From: Cupriavidus plantarum | Lineage (GTDB): Bacteria > Pseudomonadota > Gammaproteobacteria > Burkholderiales > Burkholderiaceae | Assembly (NCBI RefSeq): GCF_905397285.1 | Contig: NZ_CAJPUX010000001.1 | Location: 992,001 to 1,056,000, forward strand | DNA: 64,000 nt | Direction: 5' to 3' | Shown: positions 57,819 to 64,000 of the stretch, piece by piece | How the letters are laid out: the number at the start of each line of letters is the position of its first letter | Position numbering within the stretch: the stretch's first letter is position 1 | Program-made: the position numbers and the translations under genes | Notes under the pieces: model-generated | Told to the model about the DNA's origin: nothing | The model's database searches: none | Seen by the model: only the letters and a program-made list of their open reading frames with translations

Positions 57819-59069
57819 ATGGCTCTCATCGTTCACAAATACGGCGGCACTTCGATGGGTTCCACGGAACGCATCAAGAATGTCGCCAAGCGCGTGGCCA
57901 AGTGGCACCGCGCCGGTCACCGCGTAGTCGTGGTGCCTTCGGCCATGTCGGGCGAGACCAATCGCCTGCTGGGCCTCGCCAAGGAAATCTCGGCGCAACC
58001 CGACCCGCGTGAACTGGACATGCTGGCATCGACCGGCGAGCAGGCCAGCGTGGCCCTGCTCGCGATCGCGCTGCATGGCGAGGGCATCGACGCCGTCAGC
58101 TACACGGGCTGGCAGGTTCCGGTGAAGACGGATTCGGCCTATACCAAGGCACGTATCCAGTCGATCGACGACGAGCGCATCCGCGGCGACGTGGACGCTG
58201 GCAAGGTGGTCGTGATCACCGGTTTCCAGGGCATCGACGAAGAGGGCAACATCACGACGCTGGGTCGTGGCGGCTCGGATACGTCCGCCGTGGCGATCGC
58301 CGCCGCGATCAAGGCTGACGAATGCCTGATCTATACCGACGTGGACGGCGTGTACACGACCGATCCGCGCGTGGTCGAGGACGCGCGCCGGCTGGACCAG
58401 ATCACCTTCGAGGAAATGCTGGAAATGGCCAGCCTCGGTTCCAAGGTGCTGCAGATCCGCTCGGTGGAGTTCGCCGGCAAGTACCGCGTGAAGACGCGCG
58501 TGCTGTCGTCGCTGACCGACCCCCTGATGCCGCTCGAGCAGGAAATGCATTCGGGCACGCTGATTACTTTTGAGGAAGAGTCTGACATGGAAGCAGCCGT
58601 CATCTCCGGCATCGCATTTGCCCGTGACGAGGCCAAGATCACTGTCCTGGGCGTGCCGGACAAGCCGGGTATCGCCTACCAGATCCTGGGCCCGATCGCC
58701 GACGCGAACATCGACGTCGACATGATCATCCAGAACCAGTCCGTGGACGGCAAGACCGACTTCACGTTCACCGTGCCGCGCGGCGACTACCAGCGTGCGC
58801 TGACGATCCTCAACGACGGCGTGAAGGCGCACATCGGCGCTGGCAGCGTGTCGGGCGACCCGAAGGTGTCGAAGGTCTCCGTGGTGGGCGTGGGCATGCG
58901 CTCGCACGTGGGCATCGCCAGCAAGATGTTCCGCACGCTGTCGGAAGAGGGCATCAACATCCAGATGATCTCCACGTCGGAAATCAAGATCTCGGTGCTG
59001 ATCGACGAGAAGTACATGGAGCTCGCCGTGCGCGCGCTGCACAAGGTGTTCGAACTCGATCAGGCGTGA
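57819..59069 (+). CDS. lysC: Aspartate kinase, lysine-sensitive type with likely internal beta start
   Basis: Phosphorylates aspartate, the first step to lysine, threonine, methionine and diaminopimelate. The 416-residue protein has the kinase domain ([50 protein letters not shown]) and two C-terminal ACT domains ([27 protein letters not shown]). At residue 257 a Met (58587) is preceded by GAGGAAGAG and opens [20 protein letters not shown], which aligns with the start of the separate beta subunit of the Corynebacterium enzyme. So an alpha2-beta2 enzyme from one gene is likely. tRNA-Ser follows. Confidence 0.95.
   Translation: MALIVHKYGGTSMGSTERIKNVAKRVAKWHRAGHRVVVVPSAMSGETNRLLGLAKEISAQPDPRELDMLASTGEQASVALLAIALHGEGIDAVSYTGWQVPVKTDSAYTKARIQSIDDERIRGDVDAGKVVVITGFQGIDEEGNITTLGRGGSDTSAVAIAAAIKADECLIYTDVDGVYTTDPRVVEDARRLDQITFEEMLEMASLGSKVLQIRSVEFAGKYRVKTRVLSSLTDPLMPLEQEMHSGTLITFEEESDMEAAVISGIAFARDEAKITVLGVPDKPGIAYQILGPIADANIDVDMIIQNQSVDGKTDFTFTVPRGDYQRALTILNDGVKAHIGAGSVSGDPKVSKVSVVGVGMRSHVGIASKMFRTLSEEGINIQMISTSEIKISVLIDEKYMELAVRALHKVFELDQA
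58574..58589 (+). promoter_or_regulatory. Internal ribosome binding site and start for LysC beta
   Basis: GAGGAAGAG followed after six bases by ATG 58587, in frame with lysC, would give a 160-residue ACT-domain beta subunit (58587-59069). The position matches the known internal start in Bacillus and Corynebacterium lysC. Confidence 0.6.
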
Positions 59070-59131
59070 TCGATTTCGCTGGAATTCTTCTGGCGAGCGA
59101 AAGAATGTTGGGCAATGTCATCGATTCGTCG

Positions 59132-59160
59132 TTGACCAATTGAAAGTCACTCGCTAGAAT
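59132..59160 (+). promoter_or_regulatory. Promoter of tRNA-Ser
   Basis: TTGACC at 59132-59137 and TAGAAT at 59155-59160 are separated by exactly 17 bases. Transcription would start about 35 bases before the mature tRNA. Confidence 0.75.
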
Positions 59161-59202
59161 ACGCGCTTCGTTGTGTGGACTCCCTCGCACAACGCAAGTT
59201 TG

Positions 59203-59296
59203 GGAGACGTGGCCGAGAGGTCGAAGGCACTCCCCTGCTAAGGGAGCATCCGGGCCAAAACCTGGATCGAGGGTTCGAATCCCTCCGTCTCCGCCA
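59203..59296 (+). tRNA. tRNA-Ser(GCU)
   Basis: GGAGACG at 59203-59209 pairs with CGTCTCC at 59286-59292, followed by discriminator G and an encoded CCA (59294-59296). The anticodon stem CCCCT...AGGGG region encloses the loop with GCT as anticodon. A long variable arm (class II) and GGTTCGAATCC T-loop are present. It reads AGC/AGU serine codons. Confidence 0.97.
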
Positions 59297-59316
59297 CTAC
59301 ATCTGTATTGGCGGCG

Positions 59317-59356
59317 AACCCCGGAAGATCGCGGTCTTCCGGGGTTTTGTTTTTTG
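59317..59356 (+). terminator. Rho-independent terminator after tRNA-Ser
   Basis: AACCCCGGAAGA and TCTTCCGGGGTT form a 12 bp stem with a six-base loop, followed by TTGTTTTTT. It lies 20 bases after the tRNA and is oriented to end tRNA transcription; the thiolase gene converges on it. Confidence 0.92.
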
Positions 59357-59375
59357 GGCTTCCGTCTTTTTTGGA

Positions 59376-60563
59376 TCAGCCGGCGACTGTCTCCAGCGCC
59401 AGCGCAATGCCCTGTCCGCCCCCGATGCAAAGCGTAACGATCCCGCGGCGGATGCCGTCGTCCGCCATCGCGTGGAGCAGACGAGTCGTCAGGACCGCGC
59501 CTGTCGCGCCAATCGGATGGCCATGCGCGATGGCGCCGCCGTCGACGTTGATGATGTCGTGCGGAATGCCGAGTTCGGCGGCAACCGCCAGCGGTACGGC
59601 GGCGAAGGCTTCGTTGATTTCGAAACGTTCCACGTCGGACAGCGACCAGTTCGCGCGTGCAAGGGCTTGCCGGACTGCGGGAACCGGGCCGAGACCAAAC
59701 AGGCCGGGCTCCACCGCGCCCACGCCATAAGCCACCAGCCTTGCCATCGGAACAAGTCCATTCGCCTCGGCATACTTCCTGTCCGCAACGATCACTGCGG
59801 CGGCGCCGCTGTTTAGTCCCGGCGCATTGCCCGCGGTGATCGTGCCGTCGGGGCGGAACGCCGGGCGCAGTTTCGTCAGCACATCCAGCGTGGTGTCCGG
59901 GCGATTGGCTTCATCCTCCGCGAACGCGACGGGCTTCTTGTCGCGCGTTTGCACGGCAACGATCTGACGTGTGAACCGGCCCGCGGCTTTGGCGGCGGCG
60001 AAGCGCTGCTGGGAACGGAGCGCCCACGCATCCTGGCTCTCGCGCGTCAGTTCGTACCGGGATGCCAGATCTTCGGTATGCCAGCCGGAAGCTTGTCCCG
60101 AGAAGGCATCGTTCAAGCCGTCATGGAGCATGCTGTCGTGCATCACGGCGTCGCCCATGCGGCTACCCCAGCGGCCGGACGGCAGAAGGTAGGGGGCGCG
60201 GTCCATGTTCTCCATGCCGCCCGCGATCGCTACGGGGAAATAGCCCAGACGGATTTCATCGGCCGCCGAAGCGATTGCCTGCGCGCCCGAGCCGCACACC
60301 CGATTCACGGTCAGCGCCGGAACCTGGACGGGTACGCCGGCGTTGACCGCGGCCTGACGCGCGGGGTTCATTCGGTTGCCAGCCTGCACCACGTTTCCCA
60401 TGGTGACGCTTCCGAATGCCGCGGGGTCCAGACCCGAACGACGTATGGCCTCGGCGATCACGGTGGCGCCGAGGTCGGTTGCGGGTACGGTGGATAGCGC
60501 GCCGTGAAAGGCGCCGATGGCCGTACGGACAGGATGGCAGAGCACTACTTCTGGTATCGACAT
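59376..60563 (-). CDS. Acetyl-CoA acetyltransferase (thiolase)
   Basis: A 395-residue thiolase. The nucleophilic Cys90 is in NRVCGSGAQA, with NEAFAAVPLAVA, GGAIAHGHPIGATG (His) and the second Cys in CIGGGQG. This is the complete thiolase II set. Substrate direction (biosynthetic acetoacetyl-CoA formation or beta-oxidation) cannot be told. There are no neighbouring beta-oxidation or PHB genes. ATG 60563 is preceded by GAAAGGAAAC-type sequence, a good site. The 183-base gap upstream contains no visible gene. Confidence 0.93.
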   Translation of the reverse strand: MSIPEVVLCHPVRTAIGAFHGALSTVPATDLGATVIAEAIRRSGLDPAAFGSVTMGNVVQAGNRMNPARQAAVNAGVPVQVPALTVNRVCGSGAQAIASAADEIRLGYFPVAIAGGMENMDRAPYLLPSGRWGSRMGDAVMHDSMLHDGLNDAFSGQASGWHTEDLASRYELTRESQDAWALRSQQRFAAAKAAGRFTRQIVAVQTRDKKPVAFAEDEANRPDTTLDVLTKLRPAFRPDGTITAGNAPGLNSGAAAVIVADRKYAEANGLVPMARLVAYGVGAVEPGLFGLGPVPAVRQALARANWSLSDVERFEINEAFAAVPLAVAAELGIPHDIINVDGGAIAHGHPIGATGAVLTTRLLHAMADDGIRRGIVTLCIGGGQGIALALETVAG

Positions 60564-60746
60564 GTCAGGTTTCCTTTCTCATCAACATCGAATAGGGCGG
60601 TCTTTTCATTACGATAATAATCTATTTGATGAGCATGGATATTGCGGCGCGCCGGGCGCTTGTTTTCAGGGTGCCAAAGGTGACCCCGCCGGATGTTACG
60701 ATCACGACCTAACGAGTCAGAGAGCTCATCAGGGTAGGGGTCGAAC

Positions 60747-62399
60747 ATGCTCAAGTGTTTCGGGAAACGTGCGCACGCGCGCCGGGATGCCGGCTGGCGT
60801 TCCATCATTGCGGTCGCGGCCGTTGCCGCGTCGCTGTCCGGATGTGGATCCGATGGCGACAGTCAATCGAATGCCTCCAATGGGGCGGGTTCATCCGGCG
60901 CTCCGCCGTCCCCTACCATTACTATTCGCGCGAAGGTCTCCGGGCTGACGGGGCAGGGGCTCGTCCTGGAGAGCCGTTTTGGCGAGACGCTGGCGGTGGC
61001 GGCCGATGGGGAATTCGCCTTCAGTCAGCGGATTGCCGACGGCACATCGCCGTCGGTGACCGTCAGGACGCAGCCGAGTTCGCCCAATCAGCGGTGCACC
61101 GTAGAGAATGGGAATAGGGTGGGGGCAAACGGTGTGGCGGCCGTGTCGGTGGTGTGTTCGACCACCAGCGTCAACGTGCGCGGCACCGTGAGCGGTCTCG
61201 CGGGTTCCGGGCTGGTCTTGCAGAACAATGCGGGGGACGATCTGACCGTCAGTGGTAACGGCGCGTTCGTCTTCTCTGTGCCCGTGGCACGTGGTGCGCA
61301 ATACAGCGTTACTGTCCGCAGGCAGCCGGTTTTTCCGAATCAACAGTGCGCAATCGCGGCCGATACGGGCATTGCCGCGGACACGGATGTCACCAACGTA
61401 TCCGTCCAGTGCACGACACAGTCGTCCCGGTTTGCTTACGTCGGTAACTACAGTTCGTCCAGTGTCACCGCCTTCTCGCTGGATTCGGTGTCCGGGATGC
61501 TGACGTCGATGGGTACGGTCGCCACGCCGTTCGCGACGCCGCTGTCGGCCAGTGCTGACCGCCAACGCATGCGGTTGTTCGTTGGCAACGGGACTGGCGG
61601 CGGACTTGCGGTCTTCGCGGTCGATCCCAATACCGGGGCGCTCGCGCTGACGCCGGGGTCGCCGTATTCGACCGGATCGTCGGTGCAGGCCGTGGCCGTG
61701 CATCCGGCCGGCACATCGGTCTACGCGTTGAGCCTGTCAGGGAGTATCACCGCGTTTTCGATCGATGCCGCGACCGGCGCCCTGGCTCCCATTGCCGGTT
61801 CGCCTTATGCGTCAGGTGTTGCAACACGCTCGATGGTGCTGGATGTCGCGGGCAGGCGCGCGTTCGTGGCAGACTCCGCGAACGCGATCTATGTGTACGA
61901 CATCGGCGCAAGCGGCGCGCTCACACCGGCGGCGGGCTCTCCGTACCCGGTCGCCGGGGCGTACAGCGTGGCCGTGAACCAGGCAGGGACCGTCCTGTAT
62001 GTCACGCAGACAGGCGCGGACGCTGTGGGGGTTTATGCGATCGAAGGTAGCACCGGTGCATTGACGCTGACTTCGCAGGCGCCCGCTGGATCCGGACCGC
62101 GAGGCATCGTGCTGCATAGCTCGGGACGGTATCTGTATGTGGTCAATCAGAGCGCGAACACCGTCACCAGCTATACGATCGATGCCGCGACCGGCGCCCT
62201 GACGCCAGTCTCCACCGTTCCCGCGGGTACCCAGCCCATCAACGTCGCCCTTGATGCGAGCGGGCAGTTCCTGTACGTCACGAATTCGACGTCCGAAGAC
62301 GTTTCCATATACCGCATCGATCCGGCCACGGGTGCCGCCGTCGCGATCGGCGGTGCACCGCCCGCTGCAGTGAATGCGTTTGCGATTTCGATATTCTGA
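60747..62399 (+). CDS. Beta-propeller lipoprotein with two N-terminal repeat modules
   Basis: A 550-residue secreted lipoprotein. The signal peptide ends in SLSGC (Cys33), followed by a Ser/Gly/Asn linker. Two homologous modules of about 80 residues (about 57-135 and 137-221) each carry a VSGLxGxGLVLQ-like start, a hydrophobic turn and QP.PNQ.C with two Cys likely forming a disulfide. From about residue 230 seven blades of a YVTN/lactonase-like propeller follow, with repeated IDAATGALTP and LYVTN elements. No catalytic residues of 6-phosphogluconolactonase are identified, so binding or adhesion is as likely as catalysis. The start region has AGGGTAGGGG. Confidence 0.83.
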   Translation: MLKCFGKRAHARRDAGWRSIIAVAAVAASLSGCGSDGDSQSNASNGAGSSGAPPSPTITIRAKVSGLTGQGLVLESRFGETLAVAADGEFAFSQRIADGTSPSVTVRTQPSSPNQRCTVENGNRVGANGVAAVSVVCSTTSVNVRGTVSGLAGSGLVLQNNAGDDLTVSGNGAFVFSVPVARGAQYSVTVRRQPVFPNQQCAIAADTGIAADTDVTNVSVQCTTQSSRFAYVGNYSSSSVTAFSLDSVSGMLTSMGTVATPFATPLSASADRQRMRLFVGNGTGGGLAVFAVDPNTGALALTPGSPYSTGSSVQAVAVHPAGTSVYALSLSGSITAFSIDAATGALAPIAGSPYASGVATRSMVLDVAGRRAFVADSANAIYVYDIGASGALTPAAGSPYPVAGAYSVAVNQAGTVLYVTQTGADAVGVYAIEGSTGALTLTSQAPAGSGPRGIVLHSSGRYLYVVNQSANTVTSYTIDAATGALTPVSTVPAGTQPINVALDASGQFLYVTNSTSEDVSIYRIDPATGAAVAIGGAPPAAVNAFAISIF

Positions 62400-62454
62400 T
62401 CGCTGCCCGTTATTGGGCAGCGCGCATTAGTCATCGCGCATGAGTCGTCGCGAA

Positions 62455-63915
62455 TTAGCCAGCGCGCGTCAGTTCTTTCACGATGCGCTGGCCTACAACT
62501 TTTTCGATGGCCGCCGCGGCTTCCAGAACCGCCCGGTCATCGCCGGGCATGGCGAACACCGTGACGCCGAAAGGTTCTCCGTTCGCATCCGCGCCTGCCG
62601 GAAGGGCGATGACGGGTGCGCCGGCCTTGCCGGTGCATTTCGCCGCCGCTGCCATGGGCGCTAGCAGCACGTCTGCCCTGGCCGATTGCAATGCCGCGGC
62701 GATTCCGGCATCGACGCTCAGGGCGATGTCTCGGCGGCGATCGGCCACGTAGCCGGCCGACGCCAGGCCCTCCGTCGCGTTTGCCGCCTCAAGCAGCGAC
62801 TGTCCGTATGGAATTGCGTCGGGGTGCGCCCGATTCCATTCGATAAGCGCCGCCATCGACGACAGCCCGCACGGTTCGAGGGTCGACAGAAGGTTGTTCA
62901 GGCTCTCCTTGAACTCCGCGCGGAAAACGCAGGAGCGCACTTCGTGTAGCGGTTCCGCGCTGGGAAGATCGCACGGGTCCACGATCACCGCCCCGGCGTC
63001 CCTCAATGCGTCGATCGTACGTGTAAATACTGCCTCGCGGCAGTCGTTCATGACATTGTCGGCGACATACCGGCGGGGAATGCCGATGCGCAAACCACGG
63101 ATCGAGCGTTCCCCGGCATGGCCTTCAGGCAACCGCGCCAGGGTCGCGGTGTCATGGGCGTCCGGGCCCGCGATCGCCGCGAAAACGAGCGCCGCGTCTT
63201 CCACCGTCAGGGTTAGCGGACCGGGAGAGTCCTGGCTCGGCACGTGCGGGACGATGCCATGACGGCTGACTGTGCCGACCGACGGCTTGAATCCGACGAT
63301 GGACGTATGAACCGCTGGCGCCTGGATCGAGTTTTGCGTCTCCGTGCCGATCGCGAACGCACAGAAGCCCGCGCCGACTGATGCGGCGGATCCGACGCTG
63401 GATCCGAGGCCGCGGCCGTAGCGCAAGCCAAGCGGATGCCTGACGACGCCGCCCGCGCCGCTGAACTCGGCGGGCATTGTGTCGGCGACAAAGTCGGCGA
63501 ACTCGGTAAGGTTTGTCTTGCCGAGAAGGACGGCGCCGGCATCCCGCAAGCGTGAAACGATCGTGGCTTCATACGGAGGATTGAAACTTGCCAATGCCCG
63601 CGATCCGGCTGAGGCGCAGCTGCCGTCCAAGGTGAAGACGTTGTCCTTGATCAGATACGGGACGCCGTGCAACGGCCCACGATGCTGGCCTGCCGCGATT
63701 TCGGCGTCGGCGCGGCGGGCTTCGTCAAGCGCCAGTGAGGAGAGGCTGCGGACGCAGTTGAGTCCGCTCGCGCCGCCGTTATAGGCGTCGATGCGCGCCA
63801 GGTACCACTGGGTGACCTCGACAGCCGTGATGTGCCTCGCGGCAATCGCCGCGCCGATCGACTTTGCAGTAGCGGAGCCAATGCATGCGCCGATATCGAA
63901 TACGTTGTTTTCCAT
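62455..63915 (-). CDS. Amidase signature family hydrolase
   Basis: A 486-residue amidohydrolase. The catalytic Lys is in PYLIKDNVF, the cis-Ser in GLGSSVGSAASVG and the nucleophilic Ser in GTETQNSIQAPA, so the Ser-Ser-Lys triad is present, though the usual GTDTGGSIR reads GTETQNSI. The C-terminal variable half is of unknown specificity (amide, urea-type or allophanate-like substrates are possible). ATG 63915 is used; an ATG 27 bases upstream is equally open and the frame reaches the window edge, so a longer start cannot be excluded. It is convergent with the propeller lipoprotein gene. Confidence 0.88.
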   Translation of the reverse strand: MENNVFDIGACIGSATAKSIGAAIAARHITAVEVTQWYLARIDAYNGGASGLNCVRSLSSLALDEARRADAEIAAGQHRGPLHGVPYLIKDNVFTLDGSCASAGSRALASFNPPYEATIVSRLRDAGAVLLGKTNLTEFADFVADTMPAEFSGAGGVVRHPLGLRYGRGLGSSVGSAASVGAGFCAFAIGTETQNSIQAPAVHTSIVGFKPSVGTVSRHGIVPHVPSQDSPGPLTLTVEDAALVFAAIAGPDAHDTATLARLPEGHAGERSIRGLRIGIPRRYVADNVMNDCREAVFTRTIDALRDAGAVIVDPCDLPSAEPLHEVRSCVFRAEFKESLNNLLSTLEPCGLSSMAALIEWNRAHPDAIPYGQSLLEAANATEGLASAGYVADRRRDIALSVDAGIAAALQSARADVLLAPMAAAAKCTGKAGAPVIALPAGADANGEPFGVTVFAMPGDDRAVLEAAAAIEKVVGQRIVKELTRAG

Positions 63916-64000
63916 GGGAGAGACTCGGGCGCTCTGGTCCATCGCATCAGGTTCGCGAGAGCGTAGCGGAGCAGCGGGTCCGTCACCATCGGCACATCGT

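Noticed and set aside
59101..59160. Small ORF between lysC and tRNA-Ser
   Set aside because: The gap is explained by the tRNA promoter; no start with a ribosome site gives a protein of useful length.
63651..63995. A second gene entering from the right edge on the minus strand
   Set aside because: The first part of this frame looks mildly protein-like, but it runs on through the amidase coding region in another frame with Ser/Arg-rich sequence. Too little is in the window to support it.

Overview
The window is high-GC, gene-dense chromosomal DNA of a beta-proteobacterium. Gene order and protein character (hexR/edd, lolCD, comEC, pyrG-kdsA-eno-ftsB, dapA-bamC, mutS, cysE, accA-tilS-lysC) fit the Burkholderiaceae, most likely Cupriavidus or a close relative. 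This placement rests on recognising families by eye, not on a search. No rRNA, insertion sequence, prophage or CRISPR array was seen. One tRNA is present. No gene-free stretch exceeds about 260 bases.

Layout. 1-9.8 kb is housekeeping: lysS (cut by the window edge), an SDR gene, prfB with its programmed +1 frameshift, an NlpD-like LytM lipoprotein, recJ, a conserved hypothetical, the lipoprotein-release transporter lolCD and a TatD nuclease. 9.8-14.1 kb is unusually rich in short tandem repeats: a hypothetical protein with an Asn-Gly-Gly tail, a ComEC swollen by two low-complexity insertions, a 13-14 bp minisatellite after comEC, and a hexanucleotide array in the 3' end of hexR. 14.0-17.8 kb is an Entner-Doudoroff/gluconate block (hexR divergent from edd, then gntK), with two near-identical HexR-type palindromes overlapping the two divergent -10 boxes.

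18-22.3 kb is the most distinctive block: a circularly permuted ATP-grasp enzyme, an alpha-E (DUF403) protein, a transglutaminase-like cysteine peptidase and the proteasome-like peptidase Anbu, all on one strand. This gene set is known from comparative genomics as a predicted peptide-synthesis/proteolysis system whose substrate is unsettled. It is the best candidate here for a poorly described biological system.

22.3-26.8 kb carries pyrG-kdsA-eno-ftsB with a strong terminator after eno. 26.8-36.7 kb holds a lipoprotein, hslO, a gamma-carbonic-anhydrase-like protein, a DUF455 protein, a divergent acyl-CoA synthetase/alpha-beta hydrolase pair, a ferredoxin-NADP reductase, and a PHP phosphatase-YciO-M50 protease-methyltransferase run. 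36.7-42.2 kb has dapA-bamC-walJ-like MBL hydrolase, a small Ala/Pro lipoprotein, the ribosomal oxygenase roxA and slyD. 42.2-52.7 kb has a degenerate phosphoesterase, mutS, suhB, trmJ, an internally deleted PrpF remnant, cysE, lpxH, two cyclophilins and a TPR protein. 52.8-59.3 kb has cysS, an AlkA-like glycosylase with a histone-like tail, accA, tilS, lysC (with a likely internal beta-subunit start) and tRNA-Ser(GCU). The last 4.6 kb looks more accessory: a thiolase, a beta-propeller lipoprotein and an amidase.
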